64,000 nucleotides of DNA from Nocardioides anomalus (GTDB lineage: Bacteria > Actinomycetota > Actinomycetes > Propionibacteriales > Nocardioidaceae): NCBI RefSeq assembly GCF_011046535.1, contig NZ_CP049257.1, forward strand, positions 558,001 to 622,000. Direction: 5' to 3'. A model generated the notes under the pieces. The model saw only the letters and a list, made by a program, of their open reading frames with translations, did no database searches and had not been told where the DNA came from. Position numbers and translations under genes: made by a program. Below, in pieces: positions 24,718-33,256 of the stretch; position 1 is the first letter of the stretch; each line of letters starts with the position of its first letter.

Positions 24718-27209
24718 GTCGTCGTCCGCTCCACCACCGGCCGGCCGATGCCGGCGCCGATCTCGACCAGCTCCGCGACGGTCTTGGCCGAGCCGTGCTC
24801 GGAGCCGGCCATCCGCGAGATGGTCTCCTCCATCAGGGTCCCGCCGAGGTCGTTGGCGCCGGCGTCGAGCATCGCGCGGGTGCCGTCCACGCCGAGCTTG
24901 ACCCAGCTGGTCTGGATGTTGCGGATCCGCCCGTGCAGCAGGATCCGGGCCATGGCGTGCACGGCCAGGTTGTCGCGCAGGGTCGGCCCGGGGCGCGCCA
25001 CGCCCGCGAGGTAGATCGGGGCGCTGGTGTGCACGAACGGCAGCGGCACGAACTCGGTGAACCCGGCCGTCTCGTCCTGGATCCGGCTCAGCACCCGCAG
25101 GTGGTTGACCCAGTGCCGCGGGTTGTCGACGTGGCCGTACATCATCGTGCTGGTCGTCGGGATGCCGAGGCGGTGGGCGGTGGAGACCACCTCGATCCAC
25201 GTGCGCGTCGGCAGCTTGCCCTTGGTCAGCACCCAGCGGACCTCGTCGTCGAGGATCTCCGCGGCGGTGCCCGGGAGCGACCCCAGTCCGGCCTCGCGCG
25301 CCTTGATGAGGAAGTCCTCGATGGACAACCCGGTGCGGGCGGTGCCGTTGACGACCTCCATGGGGCTGAAGGCGTGCACGTGCATCTCGGGCACCCGCTG
25401 CTTGACCGCGCTGACCAGGTCGAAGTACGCCGACGCAGGGAGCTCGGGGTCGATGCCGCCCTGCATGCAGACCTCGCTCGCCCCGAGGCCCCACGCCTCC
25501 TCGGCCCGGTCGGCGACCTCGTCGAGAGACAGGGAGTAGGCGTCGGCGTCGGTGCGGCGCTGGGCGAAGGCGCAGAACCGGCACCCGACGTAGCAGACGT
25601 TGGTGAAGTTGATGTTCCGGTTGACCACGTAGGTCACGTCGTCGCCCACGCTCTCGCGGCGCAGGTGGTCGGCCAGCCGGCACACCTGCTCCAGCAGCGG
25701 CCCCTCGGCGGTCATCAGGGTCAGCGCGTGCTCGTCGGACAGGTTCCCCGGGTCGCGCTCGGCGGCGGCCAGCGCCTCCCTGCCCTCGCTGTGCAGCACC
25801 GCGGCGGTGCCCGTCCCGGTGCCGGTCGCGGCGGCGGCCGCCTTGACCGAGTCCCAGTCGCCGTAGACGCCCGCGAAGTCCGAGCGGCGGTCAGAGGTCC
25901 GGCCCTCGGTGTCGACGGCCTCGAACAGGTCGGTGCGGCCGACGCTGGCGAAGCCGCCGTCCGGCTCCTGCCACGGCAGCCCGACGGGTCGTGCGCCGGG
26001 CCGGGCCAGCCCGTCGTCCTGGGCCAGCGCGGCCACGTGCGCGGAGACGCGTGGGTCCAGCCACGGCTCGCCGCGCACGACGTACTCCGGGTGGACGGTC
26101 AGCCTGGGCGTGAGCTCGAAGCCGCACTCCGCCGTGATCTGGCGCAGCCGCTCCAGCGAGGGCCAGGGTCGCTCGGGGTTCACGTGGTCCGGGGTCAGCG
26201 GCGAGACGCCGCCCCAGTCGTCCACGCCCGCGGCCAGCAGCGCGCGGCACTCCTCGAGGTCCACCAGGTTGGGCGGCGCCTGGACGCGCGCCCGGGGGCC
26301 GAGCAGGAGGCGGGTGACGGCGAGGGCGGCACGGTACTCGTCCAGGCCCAGGTCGTCGGTGTGCCGCATCGCGGTGTCCGGCTTGGCCCGGAAGTTCTGG
26401 ACGATGACCTCCTGCACCGCGCCGTACGCGCGCGAGACCTGGCGCAGCGCCAGGATCGTCTCGGCCCGCTCGGTGAGCGTCTCGCCGATGCCCACCAGCA
26501 GCCCGGTGGTGAAGGGGATCGAGAGCCGCCCGGCGTCCTCGAGCACCCGCAGCCGCACGGCCGGGTCCTTGTCGGGGGAGCCGTAGTGGGCCTCGCCCCT
26601 GGTCTCGAACAGCCGCCGCGAGGTGGTCTCGAGCATCATGCCCATCGACGGGGACACCGGCTTGAGCCGGTTCAGCTCCTCCCAGCTCATGACGCCGGGG
26701 TTGAGGTGCGGCAGCAGCCCGGTCTCCTCGAGCACCCGCACCGCCATGGCGCGGACGTAGGCCAGCGTGGAGTCGTAGCCCTGCTCGTCGAGCCACTCCT
26801 GCGCCTCGGGCCAGCGGTCCTCGGGCCGGTCGCCGAGGGTGAACAGCGCCTCGAGGCAGCCCATCTCGGCGCCCTGGCGGGCGATGTCGAGGATCTCGTC
26901 GGGGGAGAGGTACGGCGCGCGCCCGTCGCGCCGCGCCTGGCCCGGCGTCTCCACGAACGTGCAGTAGTGGCAGCGGTCCCGGCACAGCCGGGTGACCGGG
27001 ATGAAGACCTTGGGCGAGTACGTCACCACTCCCGCGCGGCCCGCCGCCGCGAGCCCGGCGTCGCGGACGCGGGCCGCCGCGGCGCAGAGCCGGTCCAGGT
27101 CCGCCCCGGTGGCCGCGAGCAGGACCGTGGCCTCGCCCAGGTCCAGGGCCGCGCCCCGCTCGACCCGAGCCAGCGCTCGGCGTACCTGCTGCGGGGTCGG
27201 CTCGGTCAC
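24702..27209 (-). CDS. fbiC: FO synthase, fused CofG-CofH (FbiC)
   Basis: The 835-aa protein joins two radical-SAM halves that build 7,8-didemethyl-8-hydroxy-5-deazariboflavin (FO), the precursor of coenzyme F420. The CofG half has the cluster motif CRDRCHYC (Cys76, 80, 83) and the CofH half has CYVGCRFC (around residue 535). Other conserved blocks are [25 protein letters not shown] and [18 protein letters not shown]. The length fits actinobacterial FbiC. GTG 27209 follows the MMPL gene by 21 bp on the same strand. Product use is suggested by the two LLM oxidoreductases in this window. Confidence 0.96.
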   Translation of the reverse strand: MTEPTPQQVRRALARVERGAALDLGEATVLLAATGADLDRLCAAAARVRDAGLAAAGRAGVVTYSPKVFIPVTRLCRDRCHYCTFVETPGQARRDGRAPYLSPDEILDIARQGAEMGCLEALFTLGDRPEDRWPEAQEWLDEQGYDSTLAYVRAMAVRVLEETGLLPHLNPGVMSWEELNRLKPVSPSMGMMLETTSRRLFETRGEAHYGSPDKDPAVRLRVLEDAGRLSIPFTTGLLVGIGETLTERAETILALRQVSRAYGAVQEVIVQNFRAKPDTAMRHTDDLGLDEYRAALAVTRLLLGPRARVQAPPNLVDLEECRALLAAGVDDWGGVSPLTPDHVNPERPWPSLERLRQITAECGFELTPRLTVHPEYVVRGEPWLDPRVSAHVAALAQDDGLARPGARPVGLPWQEPDGGFASVGRTDLFEAVDTEGRTSDRRSDFAGVYGDWDSVKAAAAATGTGTGTAAVLHSEGREALAAAERDPGNLSDEHALTLMTAEGPLLEQVCRLADHLRRESVGDDVTYVVNRNINFTNVCYVGCRFCAFAQRRTDADAYSLSLDEVADRAEEAWGLGASEVCMQGGIDPELPASAYFDLVSAVKQRVPEMHVHAFSPMEVVNGTARTGLSIEDFLIKAREAGLGSLPGTAAEILDDEVRWVLTKGKLPTRTWIEVVSTAHRLGIPTTSTMMYGHVDNPRHWVNHLRVLSRIQDETAGFTEFVPLPFVHTSAPIYLAGVARPGPTLRDNLAVHAMARILLHGRIRNIQTSWVKLGVDGTRAMLDAGANDLGGTLMEETISRMAGSEHGSAKTVAELVEIGAGIGRPVVERTTTYAGR

Positions 27210-27230
27210 CCGGTCGAGGCTAGCGGCCGC

Positions 27231-29375
27231 CTACACGGTCGCCGGCGCCCGCTCGGACTCCGAACCCTCCGACCCGGGCGGGCGCTCGCCGCGGTCGAGC
27301 CGGCTGGGCCACCAGATCTTGCCGCCGACGTCGAGGTTGATCGCGGTGACGAGCACCGAGCGCACGATCATGGTGTCCAGCAGGACGCCCAGGGCGACCG
27401 CGACCCCGAGCTCGGCCAGGAAGACGAACGGGATCGAGCCGAGGACCAGGAACGTCGCGGCGAGCACGATCCCGGCCGAGGTGATGACGCCGCCGGTGGA
27501 GCCGAGGGCGATGAGCGAGCCCTTGCGCGTCCCGTGGGTGGCCGTCTCCTCCCGGACCCGCGTCATCAGGAAGATGTTGTAGTCGATGCCCAGGGCGACC
27601 AGGAACACGAACGCGAACAGCGGGAACCCTGGATCGGAGCCGGCGAAGCCGAAGACGTACTTGAACAGCAGTGACGACAACCCGAGCGCGGCCCCGAAGG
27701 ACAGGATCACCGTCCCCATCAGGATGAGGGGCGCCGCGACCGCACGGAGCAGCCCGATGAGGATGAGCAGCACCACGATGAGCACGATCGGGATGATGAC
27801 CTTGTTGTCGCGGTTCGAGGCGACCTTCGTGTCCAGGTAGAACGCCGACCCGCCGCCGACCCGGGCGTCGGCGCCGTCCACGCCGTGCACCGCGTCGCGG
27901 GTGGCCTGGACGATGTCGAAGGCCTTGGTCGAGGAGATGTCCTCGCCCACGGTGGCCTCGAAGAAGCTCCGCGTGTCCGAGACCTGCTGCGGCTCGGTCG
28001 GCGTGCCGAGGCCGCGGATGTCCTCCACCGCGGCGAGCACGTCGTCCAGCTCGTCGGTGTTCGCCACCACCTGCACGGTGTTGGAGTTGTCCTGCAGGCC
28101 GTGCTCGACGAGCAGCTTCTGGCCCTTGATGGAGTCGAACTCCTTCGTGTAGGTGTCCTCGGTCGACAGCCCGTCGGCCTTGAGCGTGAACAAGCCGAGC
28201 GAGCAGGCCAGCAGCAGGACCGTGGTGATGATCCAGACCTTGCGCGGTGCCTTGGCGATCCGGGCCCCGACGCGCGCCCAGAAGCCGCTGGCGTTCGGCT
28301 CGTCCGAGCCGTACGCCGGGCGCTTGGGCCAGAACACCCAGCGACCGCAGATGACGAGCAGGGCCGGCAGCAGCGTGACCATGACCAGGAAGGTCACGCC
28401 GATGCCGATCGCGTTGACCGGTCCGAGGCCGGCGGTGGAGTTGAGCTCGGCGAAGACCAGGCAGAGCATGCCCACCGCGACCGTGGACGCGCTGGCCAGC
28501 AGCGCCGGCGCGGCCCGGTGCAGGGCGAAGGCCATGGCCTCGTGGCGGTCGTCGTGGCGGCGGAGCTCTTCTCGGTAGCGGGCCACGAGCAGCAGCGCGT
28601 AGTCCGTGCCGGCGCCGATGACGAGGATGCCGAGGATGGCCTGGCTCTGCCCGTTGACCGTCAGCCCGGCGTACTTGGCCAGCAGGTAGACCACGCCGCC
28701 GGAGACGGAGTAGGCGAAGACCACGCTGAGGATCGGCAGGATCCAGAGCACGGGGCTGCGGTAGGTGAACAGCAGCAGCACGATCACCACGAGCAGGGTG
28801 ATGAGGATGAGGGTGGTGTCGATGCCCTCGAACGCCTCGGCCGAGTCGGCCGCCTGACCGCCGTACCCGGCGAGGTGCACGGTGACGCCGTCGACCTGGG
28901 TGATGTCGCGGACCTCGTCGACGGCGTCGGGGATGGCGTTCCAGCCGTCGGAGCCGAAGTTGAAGGTCAGCGAGGTGACCGCGACCTCGCCGTCCTCCGA
29001 CTGCGCCTGGAACGGCGCCCCCGGGAGCTGGGCCACCGCCTGCGGCGTGAAGACGGTCTTCTGCACCACGCCGTCGACGTCGGAGAGCTCGGTGGCCTGG
29101 TCCTCGATCGCCGACAGGTCGGCGTCGCTGAGCCCGCCGGAGCGGTAGTAGACGATCAGGGTCGGGATGTCGTTGGGGTCGACTGTCTCTGACAGCTCGT
29201 CGACCACCTTGGTCGACTCCGCCGAGCCCGGGAGCCACGACGAGGCCTCGTTGTTCTGGACGTCGACCAGCTTCGCGCTGAGCGACCCGAAGACGGCGAA
29301 GGCGGCGATCCAGGCGAGCAGGACCAGCCACTTGGTGACGCGACCGGTGAGCCTGCCGGCGATCTGGCGGTGCAT
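27231..29375 (-). CDS. MMPL-family RND transporter
   Basis: The 714-aa protein has an N-terminal helix, a large extracytoplasmic domain, a block of helices, a second extracytoplasmic domain and a final helix block, giving about 12 membrane spans. The proton-relay Asp-Tyr pairs of MmpL proteins are visible in GAGTDYALLL (around residue 255) and GIDYNIFLM (around 595). Such proteins export lipids or glycolipids using the proton gradient. The charged C-terminus (after residue about 690) is short, unlike mycobacterial MmpL3. It lies 21 bp before fbiC on the same strand, though a functional link is not evident. Confidence 0.92.
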   Translation of the reverse strand: MHRQIAGRLTGRVTKWLVLLAWIAAFAVFGSLSAKLVDVQNNEASSWLPGSAESTKVVDELSETVDPNDIPTLIVYYRSGGLSDADLSAIEDQATELSDVDGVVQKTVFTPQAVAQLPGAPFQAQSEDGEVAVTSLTFNFGSDGWNAIPDAVDEVRDITQVDGVTVHLAGYGGQAADSAEAFEGIDTTLILITLLVVIVLLLFTYRSPVLWILPILSVVFAYSVSGGVVYLLAKYAGLTVNGQSQAILGILVIGAGTDYALLLVARYREELRRHDDRHEAMAFALHRAAPALLASASTVAVGMLCLVFAELNSTAGLGPVNAIGIGVTFLVMVTLLPALLVICGRWVFWPKRPAYGSDEPNASGFWARVGARIAKAPRKVWIITTVLLLACSLGLFTLKADGLSTEDTYTKEFDSIKGQKLLVEHGLQDNSNTVQVVANTDELDDVLAAVEDIRGLGTPTEPQQVSDTRSFFEATVGEDISSTKAFDIVQATRDAVHGVDGADARVGGGSAFYLDTKVASNRDNKVIIPIVLIVVLLILIGLLRAVAAPLILMGTVILSFGAALGLSSLLFKYVFGFAGSDPGFPLFAFVFLVALGIDYNIFLMTRVREETATHGTRKGSLIALGSTGGVITSAGIVLAATFLVLGSIPFVFLAELGVAVALGVLLDTMIVRSVLVTAINLDVGGKIWWPSRLDRGERPPGSEGSESERAPATV

Positions 29376-29515
29376 GCGGGTACTCCATCAGAAGGGTGAG
29401 GTCGACGACATCAGGGTTTTCCCCGAGTCAGCGCGTGCTGACCGGCGATCACGCCTGAACTCATCGACACCCTCCAGCCCCCGGGTGTGACACCTCCACC
29501 GGTGGTCTGGACCGG

Positions 29516-29549
29516 TGGCCGCTGGACAGGTGGGACGTGGCCGCTGGAC
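29516..29549. repeat. 12-bp direct repeat in the MMPL/acyl-CoA dehydrogenase gap
   Basis: TGGCCGCTGGAC occurs at 29516-29527 and 29538-29549, with related GGTCTGGACCGGTGG just before. The whole gap (29376-29554) has no gene. It holds the MMPL promoter and the end of the acyl-CoA dehydrogenase transcript, but I see no clear hairpin or -10/-35 pair. Confidence 0.4.
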
Positions 29550-29554
29550 CGGCC

Positions 29555-30703
29555 TCAGAGACCCAGCGAGCGGCCGATGATCTCCTTCTGGATCTCCGTC
29601 GTCCCGCCGTAGATGGTCTGGATGCGCGAGTCCATGAAGGCCTTCGCGATGGGGTACTCCGTCATGTAGCCGTAGCCGCCGAACAGCTGCACGCCGCGGT
29701 CCACCAGCTTGGTCTGCAGCTCGGTGGTCCACCACTTGGCCATCGAGGCGAGCGCGGTGTCGACCTGCCCGGCGTTCAGCTTCGCCACGCAGTCGTTGAG
29801 GAAGACCCGCGCGATGTGCGCCTCGGTGGCCATCTCGGCCAGCAGGAACCGGTTGTGCTGGAACCTCCCGATCGGCTTGCCGAAGGCCTCGCGGGTCCGG
29901 GCGTAGTCCAGGCACAGGTCGAGGACGTGCTCGACCGCCGCGACCGCGATCGCGGCGATGGACACGCGCTCCTGGGGCAGGTTCTGCATGAGGTGGATGA
30001 AGCCCTGGCCCTCCTCGCCCAGCAGGTTGGCCTTGGGCACCTCGACGTTGTCGAAGAACAGCTCGGCGGTGTCCTGGGCCTTGAGCCCGACCTTCTCCAG
30101 GTTGCGGCCCCGCTCGAAGCCGTCCATGCCGCGCTCCACGACCAGCAGGGAGATGCCCTGGTGGCCCGCATCGGGGTCGGTGCGCGCGACGACCACGACG
30201 ACGTCGGACATGATCCCGTTGCTGATGAAGGTCTTGGAGCCGTTGAGGACGTAGTGGTCGCCCTTGTCGACCGCGCTGGTCCGGATGCCCTGGAGGTCCG
30301 AGCCCGCGCCCGGCTCGGTCATCGCGATGGCCGAGATCAGCTCGCCGCTGGTCAGCCCGGGCAGCCAGCGCTGCTTCTGCTCGTCGTTCGACAGGGAGGT
30401 GAAGTAGGGGAGGATCACGTCGTTGTGCACCGGGAAGCCGAGCCCGCCGCCCCCGACCTTGGTGATCTCCTCGGTGAGCACGCAGTTGTAGCGGAAGTCC
30501 TTGATCCCCGCGCCGCCGTACTCCTCGTCGACGTCGAAGCCGAGCAGCCCGGTCTCGCCCGCCTTGAGCCACACCTCGCGGCTGACCTGGCCGGCCTTCT
30601 CCCACTCCTCGACGTGCGGGACGACCTCCTTCTCCATGAAGGCGCGCGCGGTCCTGCGGAAGTCCTCGTGCTCCTGGTCGTAGATCGAAGGGCGCTCAGG
30701 CAA
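29555..30703 (-). CDS. Acyl-CoA dehydrogenase
   Basis: The 382-aa flavoprotein shows the family signatures AMTEPGAGSDLQGIRT (FAD/substrate loop), GSKTFISNG, QNLPQERVSIAAIAVAAVEH, the C-terminal QLFGGYGYMTEYPI and IYGGTTEIQKEIIGRSL. The catalytic base region near GGTTE is intact. It oxidises an acyl-CoA to the 2-enoyl-CoA, and the chain length is not readable. The start is a TTG (30701-30703) with AAGGAG 7 bases upstream, overlapping the MpaB-like gene by 8 bp. It is the third gene of the operon behind the palindrome at 32637-32657. Confidence 0.92.
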   Translation of the reverse strand: MPERPSIYDQEHEDFRRTARAFMEKEVVPHVEEWEKAGQVSREVWLKAGETGLLGFDVDEEYGGAGIKDFRYNCVLTEEITKVGGGGLGFPVHNDVILPYFTSLSNDEQKQRWLPGLTSGELISAIAMTEPGAGSDLQGIRTSAVDKGDHYVLNGSKTFISNGIMSDVVVVVARTDPDAGHQGISLLVVERGMDGFERGRNLEKVGLKAQDTAELFFDNVEVPKANLLGEEGQGFIHLMQNLPQERVSIAAIAVAAVEHVLDLCLDYARTREAFGKPIGRFQHNRFLLAEMATEAHIARVFLNDCVAKLNAGQVDTALASMAKWWTTELQTKLVDRGVQLFGGYGYMTEYPIAKAFMDSRIQTIYGGTTEIQKEIIGRSLGL

Positions 30704-31583
30704 CGTCTCGCTCCTTGTTCAGCTCGTCGAGCATCTTGGTGGGGCCGATCTGGCTCAGCCGGTAGCCGTTCGGGTACGTCGGGTGCGTGCGGTCGCGCGG
30801 CGCGCGCCGGGGTGGGGCGAACCGCAGGAGCCTCGCCCTCGCCCTCAGGCCGAGGTCGACGGCGCGGACCAGCCAGCGCGGCTGGTCCTCCATGCCGAGG
30901 GCCTCGCGCAGGGGCTCGTCCATGAGCGCGATGGTCACCCGGCGGAAGCCGACCTTGAGGTACCACGGCGCGGTCTGCCGACCGATCCGGATGGTGGCCT
31001 CGGTGACCCTGGTGTTCGCGGGGTCGGGGGCGAACCGCTCGCGCTCGTAGTCCTCCAGCAGCCGCTCGTAGCCCTCGTAGGTCTGCGGCAGCCCGGTGAT
31101 CTGCATGAGCTCGCCGAAGCGGGTGGTGAAGCGCGCGATCGCGACGAGCTCCTTGGGGTCGAGCGGGCGCCAGCCGTACCGCGTGATCCACCGGACCGGT
31201 CCCACGATCGTGGTGGCCAGGACGTACTGGAACTCGTCGTTCGGGATCGCGTAGTGGCCGTGGATCCGGTTCAGCCTCGCGACCGCCGCGTGCGAGCGGG
31301 CGGAGTCCACGCCCTCGGCGACCGCCTCCTCCTGGAAGACCAGCGTGTCGTCGTACCGCTTGACGCCGTGCTCCTCGAACTGCCTGGTGCGGTCGAGCAG
31401 CCGGCTGATCGACGGCACGCCGTAGTCGCGCAGGAACGCGATCGCCGTGCCCTGGTCGAAGTCCCAGGGGAAGTCGTGGCGCGCGGTGAGGGTGACGATG
31501 CGGTCGCGGTCCGCGTCGTCGTACGGGTCGAGGGTCCGGATCTCGTCCAGGTGGTCGTACCGGCCGCGCGACCCCCACCTCAT
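30696..31583 (-). CDS. Oxygenase MpaB family (DUF2236) protein
   Basis: The 295-aa protein belongs to the MpaB/DUF2236 group, recognised by RLNRIHGHYAIPNDEFQYV (His-rich helix), TIVGPVRWITRYGWRPLDP and a late TAPWYLKVGFRRV segment. The group includes the rubber oxygenase Lcp and the mycophenolic-acid enzyme MpaB, and members are haem or metal dependent. The conserved histidine after RLNRI is present. No signal peptide is seen. It sits between an LLM oxidoreductase and an acyl-CoA dehydrogenase, suggesting oxidative breakdown of a lipid-like compound. Confidence 0.8.
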   Translation of the reverse strand: MRWGSRGRYDHLDEIRTLDPYDDADRDRIVTLTARHDFPWDFDQGTAIAFLRDYGVPSISRLLDRTRQFEEHGVKRYDDTLVFQEEAVAEGVDSARSHAAVARLNRIHGHYAIPNDEFQYVLATTIVGPVRWITRYGWRPLDPKELVAIARFTTRFGELMQITGLPQTYEGYERLLEDYERERFAPDPANTRVTEATIRIGRQTAPWYLKVGFRRVTIALMDEPLREALGMEDQPRWLVRAVDLGLRARARLLRFAPPRRAPRDRTHPTYPNGYRLSQIGPTKMLDELNKERDVA

Positions 31584-31593
31584 GCGCCCGGCC

Positions 31594-32628
31594 TCACGAC
31601 ACCCAGTCCTTGAGCTGCGACACCGTCGCCGCCGGGTTGTCGCTGACCGGCGACACGGCCAGGTGGGTGACGCCGGCCTCCTGGAAGGCCGCGATCCGCT
31701 CCCGGACGTAGGACGCCGGGCCGACCAGGTTGCTGGCCTCCAGCCACTCGAAGGGGACCTTCGCCGCGGCCTCGTCCTTCTTGCCGTCGAGGTAGAGGTC
31801 CTGGATCTCCTTGGCCTCGGCCTCGTAGCCGTACTGCTGGGCGAGCTCGTTGTAGAAGTTCTTGCCGCGCGCGCCCATGCCCCCGACGTACAGCGCGTAC
31901 ATCGGCCGCAGGAAGTCCAGCAGCGCCTTGGTTTCCTCGCCCTCGCCGATCGCCACCATGCCGCCGGCGTTGATCTGCAGGGTGCCGAGGCTCGCGTCGC
32001 GCTTGGCCGCGCCGCGGTCCAGCGAGTCGCCCCACACCTCGCGCGCCTTGTCCGGCACGAACATGATCGGCAGCCACCCGTCGGCCAGCTCCGCGGTCAT
32101 CTCGACGTTCTTGTCGCCCAGCGACGCCACCCAGATCGGGATGCTGTCGCGCTCCGGGCGGGTGAGGATCTTGAGCGGCTTGCCCAACCCCAGCCCCTGC
32201 CCCTCGGACAGCGGGATGTCGAAGATCCCGTGGCTCTCGAGCGGCTCGCGCTGGAGCCCGCTGCGCACCAGCCGGATGATCTCGCGGGTGCGGCCCAGCG
32301 GCTTCTCGTAGGGCATCCCGTGGAAGCCCTCGATGACCTGCGGCCCGCTCGCGCCCAGACCCAGCACCGCGCGCCCCGCGCTCACGTTGTCCAGGCCCGC
32401 CGCCGTCTGCAGGATCGCGCCCGGCGTCCGGCTGAACACGTTGAGGATCCCCGCCGCGATCTGGAGCCTCTCGGTCTTGGCCGCCAGGTAGCCCATGAGC
32501 GTCGGCGAGTCGAACCCGTAGGCCTCCGCCACCCACACCATGTCCAGGCCCGCCTTCTCCAGCTCCACCACCTGGTCAGCGGTCTCGCGCGGGTTCCCGT
32601 CGTACTGCAGAGGCGTCGTGAGCTGCAC
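31594..32628 (-). CDS. LLM-class F420-dependent-type oxidoreductase
   Basis: This 344-aa luciferase-like enzyme has the TIM-barrel pattern GLDMVWVAEAYGFDSPTLMGYLA, RLQIAAGILNVFSRTPGAI, GLGASGPQVIEGFHG and IPIWVASLGDKNVE, close to the F420-dependent group with a long C-terminal helical region. It is the first gene of a three-gene minus-strand operon with the MpaB-like gene and the acyl-CoA dehydrogenase (gaps of 10 bp and an 8-bp overlap). GTG 32626-32628 lies 8 bp after a perfect 9-bp-arm palindrome, the probable operator of the operon. F420 use is inferred from the family and fbiC. Confidence 0.85.
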   Translation of the reverse strand: MQLTTPLQYDGNPRETADQVVELEKAGLDMVWVAEAYGFDSPTLMGYLAAKTERLQIAAGILNVFSRTPGAILQTAAGLDNVSAGRAVLGLGASGPQVIEGFHGMPYEKPLGRTREIIRLVRSGLQREPLESHGIFDIPLSEGQGLGLGKPLKILTRPERDSIPIWVASLGDKNVEMTAELADGWLPIMFVPDKAREVWGDSLDRGAAKRDASLGTLQINAGGMVAIGEGEETKALLDFLRPMYALYVGGMGARGKNFYNELAQQYGYEAEAKEIQDLYLDGKKDEAAAKVPFEWLEASNLVGPASYVRERIAAFQEAGVTHLAVSPVSDNPAATVSQLKDWVS

Positions 32629-32636
32629 GGCCCCAT

Positions 32637-32657
32637 CGTGACAGTTCCACTGTCACG
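32637..32657. promoter_or_regulatory. Perfect palindrome, candidate operator of the LLM-MpaB-dehydrogenase operon
   Basis: CGTGACAGT (32637-32645) and ACTGTCACG (32649-32657) are exact complements around TCC. The site starts 8 bp upstream of the LLM gene's GTG. The size and spacing suit a TetR or FadR-type dimer. No regulator gene is adjacent, so the protein that binds must be encoded elsewhere. Confidence 0.6.
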
Positions 32658-32678
32658 GTGCAACGGAGGGGGAGGTCC

Positions 32679-33032
32679 CGCCGCCGACCGCCGCCGTCCG
32701 CGCCGCCCGCCGCGGATCACGCGCCGCCGCCCGCCCCCAACCGCCGCCGATCGCGCGCCGCCGCCGCCCGCCGCCGCCCGCCGCCGATCGCGCTCCGCCG
32801 CCGCCCGCCGCCCGCCGCCGCCCGCCGCCGCCCGCCGCCGCCCGCCGCCGCCGACCGTGCGCCGCCGCCCGCCACCTGTCGCCGCCCGCACCCAGCCGCC
32901 GCTGACCGCCGCCGCCCGCCGCCGCCCGCACCCAACCGCCGCCGATCACGCGCCGCCGCCTGCACCCAACCGCCGCCGCCCGCCGCGCCCGCCGCCGATC
33001 GCCGCCGCCCGCCGCCGCCCGCCGCCGCCCGG
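32679..33032. repeat. CCG/CGCC low-complexity tract, about 350 bp
   Basis: This gene-free stretch is built almost only of CCGCCG and CCGCCCGCC units interrupted by recurring words such as AACCGCCGCCGATC and GATCACGCGCCGCCGCC. All frames stay open for long distances, but translations are only Pro/Arg/Ala or Gly/Arg repeats without sequence variation typical of genes. The minus strand is a dense series of GG and GGG runs that could form quadruplexes. It separates the LLM operon from the Tad operon. Confidence 0.8.
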
Positions 33033-33197
33033 CAGCTGCGGCCGCCCGCCGTCGCTTGGCTCAAGGGGACCGCCGGCGCCGAGACCGCTGCGGCCGCCGC
33101 GCGCGACGCGGCCGGGGTGCCCGCCTCATCCGTGCCCTCGCGTCACACCCGTCCCGAGTTCTCCACAATCCGGAAGTTCCCTCTTCCCCTGCCGACA

Positions 33198-33221
33198 AGT
33201 TCCGGTTTACGGTCCGGAACT
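33198..33221. promoter_or_regulatory. Inverted repeat upstream of the Tad operon
   Basis: AGTTCCGG (33198-33205) and CCGGAACT (33214-33221) are exact complements with an 8-base spacer TTTACGGT. A further half-site, CCGGAAGTTCC, lies near 33170-33180. The region 33130-33256 is less GC-rich than the surroundings and should hold the promoter of the Tad genes, whose first ATG is at 33257. Confidence 0.45.
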
Positions 33222-33256
33222 GTTCAGGCTCCTTCTCGGGAATCTCGGGGGCTCCC

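Noticed and set aside
27885..29192. Plus-strand open frame of over 400 codons opposite the MMPL gene
   Set aside because: It is the antisense shadow of a well-supported transporter gene, is rich in Arg/Gly/Asp/Val repeats and has no domain.
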